The notes beneath the pieces were generated by a model. It saw only the letters and a program-made list of their open reading frames with translations, was not told the DNA's origin and ran no database searches. From Hygrophila difformis (taxonomy: Eukaryota > Streptophyta > Magnoliopsida > Lamiales > Acanthaceae), in NCBI GenBank assembly GCA_030278955.1, contig JAOANR010000014.1, positions 13,022,068-13,086,067 of the forward strand: 64,000 nt of DNA, in the 5' to 3' direction. Position numbers and translations under genes: made by a program. This document shows, one piece after another, positions 37,920-49,662 of this stretch (position 1 is the first letter of the stretch; every line of letters begins with the position of its first letter).

Positions 37920-38557
37920 TTGAATTGTTGTGAAACATATTTCTTGAAGGTTTTCTTTGAACTCGAATTTGTAAGCAAAATTATCTGCATTTTTTTTTGT
38001 CAGCTTCAGTTTTAGTGTTTGCTTGACCAACCATTATATAGTTGTATTTTTGGGTCTTCTGGTTGTCTATTTAATACTATAATGTCTTATTATGCATATT
38101 TATAATATTTTCTCCATGATGATTGATTATTGGTGAGCTACATCATCCTTGGAAGTAATGTCTGGGTTCCAAGATGATGTTTGGCTGTTAGGAACAACCA
38201 TTGATTTAATTAACTATTAACAATTGGGTGCCTTCAAGGCCAAGATGGCATATGTGTGTTCTGCCAAGACGATGTTTAATCAGTAAGTCATTTATCCTGT
38301 CATTGTCCAATTGTTTGGAGGCTATGGACCAAATGTTTAGTATGGTTTGAGATGCCACGGTTAGTCCTGCATTCTGTTTCTGGTATTCTTGAATGGTGGC
38401 TTGGTTTTGGTGTGCGTGTGATGGCATGAGAAGCCTGGGACATGATTTTCTTCATGGTCATGAGATCAGGGTGCTAAATACAATTTAATTTCTGACTCAC
38501 ATTCTAACTGCTGCATATCCAAGAATGGCTCTTCATTTAAGGCCAAGAAGAGGGTGG
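37920..38557 (+). other. 3' flank of RPL23a
   Basis: Contains the 3' untranslated region (text shared with the pseudogene up to about 38090). No further gene seen. Confidence 0.6.
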
Positions 38558-38565
38558 GGTTTTTC

Positions 38566-39344
38566 TAGGGGTGTTAATGAGCCAGGGTAGTTCGCGAACA
38601 GTTCGAGCTCGGTTCGGTCAAAGTTCGGTCAAAATTCGACTCGAATAGGCTCGACTCGAGTTCGAGTTCGACTCGAATAATTTACAAACCAAGCCGAACA
38701 CCTTTGAGTTCGGCTCGAAAAGCTCGCGAACAGGCTCGTGTTTTATTAACTTATAATACAAATCTCATTCAATACATGTCTTTTGAAATGTATTGTACTA
38801 ATACTATATTTGTTTAGACTTTAAAATAAATAAAATAAATTTAGAGTCTATGACTATTTTTCCGACATGTCTACCCTATACAATTAATGCATCTCCTTTT
38901 GAAGGAGTGTGAAATAAAAGAAGTATTTATTTATTAGTAAATATATTTATTTTTATACATATATATATTTATTAGCAAATATAGAGGTTATATAAAACAT
39001 TAAAAGTTAAAGTGTGTCTGGATCAAATATGACATAATTTTATTGGGATAGATGGAATAATTTTTAAATTATAAATATATAGTTAAAATTATTTAAATAT
39101 ATAGATTAAATAAAATATACATAATTTATATGCAATATATATTAAAAATAATTTTTTTTATAAATTATGTGAAAATGAAAAATGAGACTGTTCGAGCTCG
39201 GCTCGATTTCGTCAAAGCTCGGTCAACACTCGACTCGAAGTAGCTCGGTCAATGTTCGGCTCGGTCAAAGCTCGGCTCGAATTCTTACGAGCTCAAACCG
39301 AGCTCACCAGTGTTCGGTCTCAGTTCGGCTCGTTAACACCCCTA
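38566..39344. mobile_element. hAT non-autonomous element, target duplication GGTTTTTC
   Basis: Ends TAGGGGTGTTAATGAGCC and GGCTCGTTAACACCCCTA are inverted copies; GGTTTTTC flanks both sides (38558-38565 and 39345-39352). The subterminal regions carry many GCTCGA/GTTCGGCTCG words in inverted orientation around an AT-rich centre. 779 bp, no transposase. Confidence 0.92.
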
Positions 39345-39369
39345 GGTTTTTCAATGGTGTTGTAGGCCT

Positions 39370-39540
39370 GAAGCAAGTTGTTGGAAGTTAAACGTAGATG
39401 GATTGTCATTAGGTATTCCTCTGGCTTGAGGGATTAGAGGAGAATTACAAGGGATGAGGAGAGTGGTTCTGTTGGTGCTTCCACCTTCCATTCTTCGTTG
39501 GATGCGTGCTTTGGAAGCTGAAATGATGGCCACGTCCAAG
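39370..39540 (+). pseudogene. possible RNase H fragment of a retroelement
   Basis: One frame reads WKLNVDGLSLGIPLA, a stop, then GIRGELQG and later RALEAEMMA, which resembles the start of the plant-type RNase H domain found in LINE-related sequences (LN.DG....P..AG..G). Short and interrupted. Not functional. Confidence 0.4.
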
Positions 39541-39863
39541 CACGCATTTCCTTTACAATGAAAATATTAAATGCATATTTTTAATTTGTTATAAACTATA
39601 CTCACATGGATTGGCGGCATCAGTATTTTGAGCCAAATCCTAGCTGCCACTTGTGAGGCTATCAAATGGAATACGGCCATGAAAAAGCGCAAGAAAAGCT
39701 ATAGCTTTGGCAACCATCTTTTTATGTTTTGGTTTGTTATTCCGGTCTCTGCATTATTTCCTTCTATTTGTAGGCATCAAAATTTTCCAATTTTAGTTGA
39801 CTTTTGATGGAAGAAATTAATCAGTTTGGAGCCCATGTATCGTTTAATGAATCAATGTAATTT

Positions 39864-39997
39864 TTTTAGATAGTGTGGTTGAGGATCAACCATTATGTCC
39901 GGTTTATTGGGTCGAATAATCTAGTTTGGGGATTGAACCATAGTCCGTCCTACCAAAGTTACCACCAATCACTACTGGACCAACCAACTATTGGTGT
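39864..39997 (-). mobile_element. SINE-like element, minus orientation
   Basis: A left T tract, a reversed B-box-like GGGATTGAACC, and flanks GAATCAATGTAATTT and GAGTCAATGTAATTT (one mismatch) as target duplication. Confidence 0.6.
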
Positions 39998-40029
39998 GAG
40001 TCAATGTAATTTGATTCATTCAGTATCAA

Positions 40030-40272
40030 TTTAGAATTGATCCACAATCATAGGCCGCTTATATACGACTATAAATTAAAGAAAAATTTTGGAGATGGCA
40101 TGGAAATGATTCTAAGAAATCCCCACGTAAAATGCAGAATGGGGGAAAGTTGGCTTAATTTCTATGAGAGGAATGGGCTTAAGTTGGGAGACGTTTGCAC
40201 CTTTGAATTCATGAAAAAGAAGTAAATGTGGTTGCAAAGGATGTGCACATCTTTCCTGTTGCACCTTCTTAG
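40030..40272 (+). pseudogene. B3 DNA-binding domain, C-terminal exon fragment
   Basis: The frame at 40100-40220 reads CRMGESWLNFYERNGLKLGD then VCTFEFMK, the second half of a plant B3 domain (REM type, where ...GW..F...N.L..GD.C.FE is conserved). A one-base loss in the A run near 40213 shifts the frame; the continuation DVHIFPVAPS with a stop lies in the next frame, matching the usual VHIF ending. The first half of the domain is absent or too decayed to see. It lies 96 bp from a Mutator-like element. Confidence 0.55.
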
Positions 40273-41036
40273 TAATTGTTTGTCCAAATGGAATGCTACT
40301 ATGCTAGTGTGTTGGTCTTTTGGTGTGTGTTCGAATGAGTGGTATGTACAGATATGCGCAGGAAGAAGGGATTAACAACCAAATTAGTCCTGTAGGTATC
40401 TTTAATTATCAATTCCGTCATTTAATTTTGCTAATTACTAAAATCGTCCTCGAAGTATCATAATTTAACAAATTTCGTCATTTGGCCCCCTTAACTGTCT
40501 TTATTCATCAATTTAGTCCTTTATCTTTCTTAAAAACCAATTTAGTCCCATAACTTTTAACCGTCCTTTTTATCATTATATATTTTTTAAATATTTTCTT
40601 TTATTCTATTCTATTTAATTTAATAAAATATAATTTTGTTTATTTTTAAATATATTTTTTGTTTAATTCTTAAAATTTATTTTAATTATTTAATTATATT
40701 AAATTTTTCCTTTATCTCTTTTTCTTTTATTTGATGAAATAAAATAATTACATTTTATACTATTTTTTAGTTTTAATATTTTTATTTTCATAGTATCTTA
40801 TTTCACTTTACTCAAATTTTTATATTTTTTATATTTATTTAATTTTACAACTTCATTTTATTTTTATTAAAACAATATTAAAGTTGGTTATAAAAAATAA
40901 TTTTCATATAAATAAAAAAATATAAAATGTAATAAAAATATAAAACATGGAGAAAATTAAAAATTTACTTACAAATTTTTAATAAAATATAAAAATATAA
41001 GTAACAATAGAAAAACTGAAAAAGTTAAAAATTTAT

Positions 41037-42150
41037 GAGATAATAATTTTTTAGACCATTACGGGTCATTTCCAAATTTTTGCCATTGTTTTTTCATTTA
41101 AAGTTTTGGGCCATTACAAGGATTACGACCCCAGAAAAAGGACCAATTGTTCAGAAAACGGGCCGCGTGTCCTCCAAACGCGGGACCATCCCACGCGCTA
41201 GTATGCTTATGGTCCAAAAGTGGAAGTCACATCATTCTGGTGGCCTATTTAAGTTTTCACTTTTTATATAATTAAAATAAATAATATTCCTTCCATCCCA
41301 TTATTTATGTCTAACTTTCTTTTTTTTGTCCGCCCGAATAAAAAAAATAACCTCTTAATAACAACGTGTCGAACTAAATCTCGAGGCCAATTGCTAAAAT
41401 GAGGTTGCTCAGTGCCTCAGTACTCCTATGTCATCCAATGCCTACCTTCCCATTGGAGACCCCTCATCATCCTGATCTTCAGTTTTATTTCACTTTCTCT
41501 TGATGGTTAGAGACTCCTTATTTATTCTATTGCCATTTCCTATATAAATAGTATATGTTAGAAACCGAAAAATTCGGTAGCTAATGTTACTTTAAGAAAA
41601 ATATATATTTTTATTTTTATTCGTTTTATTTTATTTTCATTTTATTGAGAGCCCAAGTCATATAAATTACAAATGGGATAAAGGGAAGGGATAGGGGGAC
41701 GGGAGGAAAATCGAACCCCCAACCTTAGGATGAGGGGTTTCCGATGGGCCTACACATTGGTACGATAGAGCAGTACCAAGGTATTGAGCAACCTCATTTT
41801 AGCAGTTGGCATCGAGAGGTGGTTTGGCAAATTGTTATTAAGTGATTATTTTTTTAAATTCGAAAGACAAAAAAAGGAAAGTAGGATACAAATAATGGGA
41901 TGAAATGAATATTATTTATTTTAGTTAAATGAAAAATAATAAACTTAAATAGACCATCAAAAGATGATTTCCACTTTTGGGCCATAAGAATGCTGGTGCA
42001 TGGGGTGTTCCTGCGTTTGAACAACACACGGTCCGCTTTGGCTATTTTTCTGGGGCCAACATCCTTGTAGTGGCCTAAAATTCTAAATAAAAAATCATGG
42101 TCAAAATCTCGAAATGGCTACTTCTGATGGCCTAAAAAAATTATTATCTC
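41037..42150. mobile_element. second long-TIR Mutator-like element, nested
   Basis: TIRs of about 210 bp: left GAGATAATAATTTTTTAGACC, right ending GGCCTAAAAAAATTATTATC, pairing through blocks such as TTTGGGCCATTACAAGG against the reverse of TGTAGTGGCCTAAAA. The flanks AAAATTTAT (41028-41036) and AAAATTGAT (42151-42159) are a 9-bp duplication with one mismatch. A reversed SINE-like segment lies at about 41648-41800. It is the complete counterpart of the broken element at 27105-35020. Confidence 0.85.
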
Positions 42151-42484
42151 AAAATTGATTTATATTTAAGTGAATGAAAGTGACAAAATATAATCAAATA
42201 AAAATAGAATAAATTCAATAATTAAAATTTAAAAATAATATATATATATATATACACAATATAGAATTGCATTTTAAACATTAGTATAAAATATAATGTT
42301 CTTTTATTCATTCAAATAAAATAAAAATAGATAAAAGAAAAAATTAGTATAATTAAATAATTCATATATACATTTCAAAAAAGTAAATAAAAATATATTT
42401 ATATTATAAAATTATATTATATTTTATTAAATAGAATAAAATATAAAATATAAAATCAAATAAAAATATAATTATAAAAATATA

Positions 42485-42744
42485 CTCCCTTCGTCCCACC
42501 TTACTTGTCCTGTTTGACTTTTTGGCACTGTTCATTGTTTAATTTTGACTCAATTTTATTGTAAGTATATATTTGATAAAAGATAGTTGAGTTGGGTGTT
42601 GTTAAAATCGTATAATCATGTAGTTTCAGAATATATAATTTACATCATTTTTTTATTGTGAATATTTTGAGATATTAATGGTTAAAAAATGCATTGGATT
42701 GCGTGCAGAAATGAAACATGACAAGTTAAATAGGACAGAATGAG
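42485..42744. mobile_element. Stowaway MITE
   Basis: Left end CTCCCTTCGTCCCACCTTAC; right end with GGACAGAATGAG; flanked by TA (42483-42484, 42745-42746). 260 bp. Nested in the Mutator-like element. Confidence 0.75.
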
Positions 42745-42996
42745 TAATTGCTAAGCCAAAAAAATAAAAATAAAAATATAATTATAAAAAAAGACCAAAT
42801 CGGTTAATGCTATAAAAGTTAGGGGGCTAAATTGGTTATTAAGAAAGATAAATAAAGATGGTTAAGGGGGCCAAAGGACGAAATTGGTTAAATCATGATA
42901 CTTGAAGGACGATTTTAATAATTAGCAAAATTAAGGACGAAATTGGTAATTAAGGATACTTACGGGACTAATTTGGTTTTTAATCCTAGGAAGAAG

Positions 42997-44600
42997 TGCT
43001 TTTGATTAGGTTTGTCACTTCTTAATGTGTTTGATGTTTGGAAGCTTTTTGGGTCATCATTACATTTCTTGATTAGCTCTGTCGCTTTTGGTTTGTCAGT
43101 GTAATGAAATAACAATGGGTGAGTAGTTATAATGTGGTTATTTTGTTTGTTAATTTTGGGGCCGGGTTTAATCTTGACTGTTGAATTCATAGCTATTAAT
43201 AGCATATGACCATTTTAAGTGGTTGAAAAGTACTTTTGGTATGATGGTTGGAGGCAAAAACAAAAAGGAAAAAAGATAGTAACATTTATAATGTTGATGG
43301 CATCAATAATTTGAGTTTCATATCAATCAAAATTCAATCTTCAAAATCAATAGATGCATCCCCTCCATAGTTTTGAATTCTTATCGAAATTATAATTGTT
43401 AAAACCCATAACATGGATGCATTCCACAAGAAGAAAAACATAACATCCATCACAGCCTACAATCCAATAATCATTGCCAAGGTCCAGATCAACAAGTGAA
43501 AAATCTAATATACAACAATTTTTAGGATATCTTGTTTCCCCAATTAGCTCTTTCAATACCTGGTAAATCTCCAAGGATTTCAGTGGGAACGGTGGCCTAC
43601 ATTGAAGGCATAAACATCATTCCCCAATTCGATCCAACTCCAACCAGGCACTTTCTTGATTCACTTGTCCCTCGTTAGCCTTGTCATTCAGTCATAGCCG
43701 TGAAGTGAAACCTCCGATCTTCTGCAACTGCAACAAAATGTGAAGCAAACTGGGAAGAAGAGTCGTCCACTTTGCCAATCTACCCATCAAGTTGCTTATG
43801 CCCACTTCCTTCACCAATATCAAGGAAATTGCCCTGAAAACTATTCCCTCCACTTCTAAGATTGAGATCAAGAGAGTCGTCACCAATATCAAGGAAATTG
43901 CCCTGAAAACTATTCCCTCCACTTCTAAGATTGAGATCAAGAGAGTCCTCAAATCACTCTATGGATTCCCATGGTCTAATAATAAGCGTCTTCAATGGGA
44001 AAGGATGAAATAAGTAACATAAGGGAAGTGAGATTGAGTCCGATCTGATGCAGATTACCATTGGGAAATATCTGTTTGTATAGAAAAAGTGTAAGAGAAA
44101 GGAGGGAATGTTTGCAGGGATGAATTTAGTGAGATATGGTGTGATAAGGATGTTGATAAGGGGAAGTGAATTCCCACATACATCGTGCCTACATATGTGG
44201 AATGCCCAATGTCCTTCACAAAATCGGGTCAACAGAGATTGACTGCACTAATCATTGTGCCACATCGCATTTGAATGCAATTAAGGGAGTTTGAGATCGA
44301 TTAGGTAAGGATTAAGCAAATTAGATGATTGTTTTAGTTAATTCAAAAATTAATGGACCGTTTGGAAAAGTTTGCTAAATTAAGGGATTATTCGGTTTCT
44401 TCCCTATAGTAATGACTGAACCTTCAAGTTCAAAATTTTACAGCAGAAAGCGCAAGAAATACTTCACCATTTTCACCAACGTCGTTGTCTATTGCTATTG
44501 CAAACCCTCTTCATTTCGAAATCTGCTGAACAAATTTCTATCAATTGAAGGAAACGCGAGGATCCTGCAGCTCCATGTCATCTGAGCAGGAATCCTGCAA
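42997..44600. other. intergenic; no gene supported
   Basis: Short frames on both strands without recognised domains. The minus-strand frame around 43790-43960 reads DSLDLNLRSGGNSFQGNFLD twice because of the 69-bp duplication listed separately; it ends in a stop soon after. A decayed gene is possible but not identifiable. Confidence 0.4.
43812..43949. repeat. perfect 69-bp tandem duplication
   Basis: CACCAATATCAAGGAAATTG and the following 49 bases occur at 43812-43880 and again at 43881-43949. The length is a multiple of three, so any reading frame would gain 23 residues without a shift. Confidence 0.9.
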
Positions 44601-44639
44601 ATGAAAACTTGATTACTTTGGCTTCATATATGGGGATTG

Positions 44640-46419
44640 GCTTAAACCCCGTATCACCATTGATCCAAGGGTCAATGAACGACTGTATAAACCATATGAA
44701 GATGGGATTATCATATCAGTTCTAGGCAAAAAGGCTGGCTATATGGCATTACTGGAGAGGATCTTTCACTATGAAAGATGCACAATCGATTCGAAATGGT
44801 TGACATTGGGGCTGGCTATTTCATGGTGAAGTTCGACAGATTGGCTGCCCATTTGAAAGTTCTGAATGATGGCCCATGGGTTTTTTTTGATAGCTACTTG
44901 ATGGTGTGCCCATGGTGACCCAACTTTATTGCGGAGGAAGAAACCCCTAAGAAGACTATAGTTTGTGCTAGATCTCCGGGGCTAAGCTTTGAGTTTTATG
45001 ATGATCTAATGCTCACAAAAATTGGCAGCGGCTCTGTGGAAGCTTGTGCGCATTGATGTAATGACGAAGGGATCAAATAGAGGGAAGTTTGCTAGGGTAT
45101 GTGTGGAAATCGACTTAAACTTGCCTATTGTTTTCCAGTGTGTTGGTGGGGGAAAGTGGCAAAAGGTGGCCTATGGGGGGCTTCACTTTCTTTATACTAA
45201 GTGCCATCGGTATGGATATGGGAGCCATGTGTGCACGTACTTGCCGAAAGTGGACAAGGATGAACTACCGGTGGAGAATGAGGCTGTTTTGCCACCGTCT
45301 GATGGTCAAGGAAATGACAGACCAGTTGCAGTAGAGGGATAGAAGGGAACTTCCATTTGTGGGGAGAAAGACAAAGGGGTGGTTTCCACAGAAAAAGGGA
45401 GCAGGAAAAACAACACTAAAAAGGTTATCAAGGGGAATGAAACAAAAGGTTAACCCTCTGCAAATATCTAGGATAATTTAAAGGTGAGCACGAGACAAAT
45501 TTCAAAACTTCAGAACCTATGGAAGGTGTAGACTCAGGAGCACTCACTCCTACCCAACCCTTGGGAGGGGACTGGATCAAAGTGGTCAAAAAGAGACCAT
45601 CTGAGCCAAAAAAGGGGACTGGAATACAGATCAAAGGGAATGGGGCGAAAGGAAAAGTGGCTGCCAACCAATTTGGTGCCACTAACTTGAAGCCCAAAAC
45701 AGTTTTGGGGCAGGGAGGCCTCTTCAGGTGATCACCAATTTAATTAACAAGAGGGAAGGTAAAAAGCCCACAGGCAGGGCCCAATCATCAATGGAATATG
45801 CTTTAAAGAAGGAGTCTCGGGTGGATCCGGAGAAAGGCAACTGAATGTCAAGGGACAACGTCCACCTCCAACAGTGAAGGATAATGAATAGGTAAGGAAA
45901 TGAAAGAATTCGGTTGAGGAAATTAGTGGAGGTAAGGGCAGAGTCACTACACAAACTGATAGGAATGATCTGGAAATGGAGGAGGATGCGGAGGGTGGAA
46001 ATCTGGGCTCTGAGGGTTCTTCCTAGAGGTATGGCAGACGAAATTGGTTCCCTATTTCCCCAATGTGTTTATGGATTCTGTATCTTTCACAAATACCAAA
46101 ATACTTGAGTGGAATGTGGGGGGGCTAATTGGCGAACCCACTAGAAGGGTGCTGCGGGAACTATCAAGGATTAACAATCCGGACGTTGTTTTTATTTTTG
46201 AACCCCAATCTTCCTATGAGCGGTTACGGAATTTGTTCCTGTCCGCTGGCTATGTGGAGGTTTGTATCCATGAAGCTTGTCGGAAGGCTGAAGGGGTATG
46301 GCCGCTCAGTCGCCATGGTATTAAGTTTAATATTCAAGTTATTGAAGTTAACAAGAGGATGATCACGCTGGGTGTGGCTGCTGGTTCCTTGACTTCGTCG
46401 ATCACCGGACTCTATGCCC
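44640..46419 (+). mobile_element. LINE (L1-type) remnant: ORF1 and start of ORF2 endonuclease
   Basis: Several frames join to give ORF1: MVDIGAGYFMVKFD, LKVLNDGPWVFFDSY, SPGLSFEFYDD (a DUF4283-type region), GKFARVCVEIDLNLPIV, then a degenerate zinc knuckle KCHRYGYGSHVC near 45200 and DWIKVVKKRPSEPKK near 45570. ORF2 begins near 46090 with ILEWNVGGLIG, VVFIFEPQSS and EGVWPL of an apurinic endonuclease. Multiple stops and frameshifts. It ends abruptly at 46419 where an LTR starts; the reverse transcriptase is not in the window. Confidence 0.75.
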
Positions 46420-47328
46420 TGATAATGGTCAAAATTGACCATTATTTTCAATCTATTTTCGTGTCTAATACGGACATTTGATCGCATTCCGGTCTTATTT
46501 AAATAAGAAAGCAGTTGAATTTAACAGATTTATGCAAGTTTGTATAAATAATAAGCTGGTATTGAAAAACACAAAAATATTGTTATTTTCATTAAATTCA
46601 TATAAAAAAATCCAAAAACATGATAAAAATATTAAAAATCCTACACTTGATTAATTTTGGTTCGGTGTTGTCTATTCGGTGGAGCACAGGTCTATTAGAT
46701 GGAACACAAACCAAATAGTCAAGTGGAATAAATACACATATTTATACTATTTTATATTTTGATGTATATATTTATAATTTTTATGTCTACCTCTATTTTT
46801 ATTTTTACTTCCATTTTCTGCTTTAGTTAAGCATAATTGGTTAATTAATCTATTTTGATATATTACAGGTGGCCCAAGGAATTCAACAATCCAATCCAAT
46901 TAAATTTGACCCAGTTAAAATTAAGTCCAAAGCCTCCATAGGCCCAGCAAAATTCAGTCCAAGCCCAACACCATTGGCCCAAACCACTCCACAAGCCCAA
47001 TACTCAACCCTAACCCTAACCCTAACATACTGCCCTGACCGCCGCCGCCCTGCCGCCGCCGCCGCCGGCCGGCCGGCATCCCTCCGGTCACCACCTCCGA
47101 ACAGCGGCAACAACCAAGCGCCGCCGCTGCACCACCATTCTTCACCTCCTTCTCCTCCAACAGCTCCGCATCACCATTCCATCTCCAACCATCTCCTCAT
47201 CCGGCAAGCACCGCGCCTCCACCATCAACACCACCAGATCTGCCGCCATCCTCAACTCCAACAGTCTGCCGCCGCTACAAGAGCTCCGGCCACTCCACCC
47301 TCTTCTCCGTCCCCTCCAGTTGCAGCAG

Positions 47329-47352
47329 CCCCCCCCCCCCCCCCCCCCCCCC
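47329..47352 (+). repeat. uninterrupted run of 24 C
   Basis: Within the GC-rich U3 of the LTR. Such runs are rare, form four-stranded structures and are error-prone in sequencing. Confidence 0.95.
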
Positions 47353-48563
47353 GCGCTGCCATCTCACCCCTCCATCACCACCATTCCAACTCCGGCAACC
47401 TCCGTCCTCACCTTCAACTGCTCAGCCCCATCTCCATCTCAAATAGCCTCGCCGGGCATCCCCCAAAAATTAAAGAAAATGAAATAGAGAATGAGAAATT
47501 GGAAGAAGAGAAAACTGGAAGAGAGAAAATGGAATGGGAGAGAAGAGAGGAAAGGAAAGAGGGAAGAAGAAAGAAAATAGAAGAGAAAAAAAAGAGAGGA
47601 GAAAAATAAGCATTACGACACTGAACCAGAGCATTACGACGCTATACTGCGCTAAAAAAGCAGCTACGACGCTACACAAAAGAGCACTACGACACTATAC
47701 AAAAGAGCTACGATGCTAGTGTAGCGTCGTCTCCCTGAAGAGTTTAGCGTCGTCCGTCCTTTTTGTCCATGCCTGTACGCCCCCTCCCAATTCAAAATTG
47801 AATATTTCACCATGTGCCTAAATGATTGGGGAGACCAGGGACTTGAGGTCCCGAAGTGTAAGAATGTTTGTCTTTTCTCTCTTGGACTCAAGCACCTGTC
47901 CTCTCCCACGCAGTTAACGAGGACCCATTGCAGCTAGGGTTTATCCCCTATAAATAGCTGATTGGACCCCCAACAGTAGTAGCTGGGTCACACTTTACAA
48001 AAAAATTATTTTGCTGTTCTTTAAGAGAGCAGTGGGCTCTAGCTCTTAATTTAGAGTAGGTAGTTTAATTTTATTTTGTGTAATGTAGTTTCCATTATAG
48101 CACCAGTTTTCATTTTCTTGTTCTTAGTTTGTAAATAGATTGTTAGATGTAGTTAGCCATTTTTTATAATTTTTTACAGTTTTTTTTAGAATAGATTTAT
48201 GGTTTTGGAACATTCAACTAATGGGTGTGTTTGAACCAATTCTTGGTTTTTGATGTTATAAGAAAATGTTTCCCAAAAATTTGTTGTGGTTAGTTACTGT
48301 TTTGATTTTATTTTGGGTAATTTGACCAATGTTTTTGTGTTTTAGTTAGTTTAAATGCTTTGTTAGATTTAATAAATGCACAAATGCTAGATGTTCATCC
48401 CTTTTTAGATTTATTAGTGTAGTTTAGATTTTATTTTAGCTTAGTGGTGGTTTTTATTATTTATTATTTTTATTTTTATTTTATTTTATTTTTAGTTTAG
48501 TAAGATAAATCTAAAAAAGTGGATGGTATTTTTGTGTTTGTGCATATTCAAAAACTTGAAAAT

Positions 48564-48690
48564 AGGGTTTGCAATCGCATAGATTGCATTACCCGACCAA
48601 CTATTTTAGGGTTTGCAATCGCATAGATTGCATTACCCGACCAACTATTTTAGGGTTTGCAATTGCATAGATTGCATTACCCAACTAACA
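48564..48690 (+). repeat. 44-bp tandem repeat, three copies
   Basis: Starts at 48564, 48608 and 48652. Each unit contains the inverted repeat TGCAATC-GCATA-GATTGCA (the third copy has one change). Part of the LTR region. Confidence 0.9.
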
Positions 48691-48803
48691 CTTATGTTCT
48701 GGGGTAGCTACGACGCTAACCGCCCTACGACGCTTACCTAGGTTAGCGACGTAGGGGAAGGTTTGACGTCGTAGTTGCCTCGGACTTAAGCAAAAATTTG
48801 TCC

Positions 48804-49025
48804 TACGACGCTATCCAAGGATAGCGTCGTAATTTTTGTCTAGAGTCGTAGGACCCCAAAATATTTTCTTTCTCACAAAAACCAACCTACGACGCTATAC
48901 TTACGACGCTATCCTAGGATAGCGTCGTCATTTAGTGTATAGCTCGTACCCTCCAATTTTATCAACACTTCTAAAAATTCACCTTACGACGTTATACCTA
49001 CGACGCTATCCTAGGATAGCGTTGT
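48804..49025. repeat. array of TACGACGCTATCC palindromes
   Basis: Three long palindromes: 48804-48831 (arm TACGACGCTATCC, gap AA), 48903-48928 (perfect, arm ACGACGCTATCCT), 49000-49025 (one mismatch). Single arms (CTACGACGCTA) recur many times from 47600 onward, in both orientations. Confidence 0.9.
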
Positions 49026-49662
49026 AAAATTTGTCTAGCGTCGTAATTGGCATTTTTTGCCAAATTTTCCATTTCTCCATTTTCCTCATTTAATTAATTG
49101 AACCTTTATATTAATATTTTGAGGTTGAAATCCAATGATCTCAACCCATGATTAATTTGATATAAAGAACTTTGTTCAATTTTCCATTAAAAGACTTTTC
49201 TACAAAATAAAATAAAAATTAAACTCTTGTGTTTTAAAAATAATTCGGACTATAATTAATTATGGAATGAATGAATGTTCAAGACATAAAGAGTATTTAT
49301 GGATTTAATTCCATAACCTTGGATGAGAAACCAATGTCTCTCATACAAGATAACCCAAAAATATTTTCTTATTTTATTTTTGGTCTTTTTCGTGTTGAGT
49401 GAAACAGCTAGTAAGAGATATAACAGATTAATGTTGGCGGGTATTCCCACACGGATAAACTAGCTCGTGGTCTGTATATTAATTACTATATGTTATTTTG
49501 CATGGTCCGGATAGTGGTCGGTGGAAGCCTTGGCGGTTCGTCCATCTGGGATTATAATAGCTGCTCAGCTGACTCCTATCCGGATACAATTTTCTTTTCT
49601 TTATTTTAATTTCAAACTTGAATCTGGAGCTGTAGCAGTATTAGATGATATATGCCAATGTT

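Larger units (their letters stand above)
40369..42987. mobile_element. Mutator-like element with long TIRs, 9-bp target duplication AGGAAGAAG
   Basis: About 200-bp terminal inverted repeats: left GGATTAACAACCAAATTAGTCC and onward, right the reverse of it ending TTTGGTTTTTAATCCT. AGGAAGAAG flanks both ends exactly (40360-40368 and 42988-42996). A 9-bp duplication with long TIRs is the hallmark of Mutator-like elements. The interior is AT-rich with no transposase and holds two nested elements (41037 and 42485). Confidence 0.9.
46420..49502 (+). mobile_element. long LTR of a second retrotransposon family, first copy
   Basis: Starts TGATAATGGTCAAAATTGAC; the first 26 bases form an inverted repeat (arm ATAATGGTCAA, two-base gap). 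A TATA box (CTATAAATAG, 47949-47958) with leader-like sequence after it gives the plus orientation. The first 450 bp match 62576 onward at roughly 90 percent by eye. The U3 contains CCCTAACCCTAACCCTAA, GCCGCC repeats and a 24-base C run; frames across it (46869-47609 and its antisense) are composition artefacts. The 3' boundary is uncertain: TTTTGCA at 49502 is one candidate. Bases 49503-49662 are the start of an internal region or the LTR tail. Confidence 0.65.

Noticed and set aside
47015..47032. CCCTAACCCTAACCCTAA as telomeric repeat
   Set aside because: Only three units, in an LTR, and not the plant TTTAGGG type. Similar short runs recur in the copy at 63200.
46869..47609. 246-codon proline/histidine-rich ORF ending in a lysine/glutamate tail
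   Set aside because: It lies in the GC-rich U3 of an LTR, several frames are open on both strands at once, and the homologous copy at 63247 does not keep the frame.
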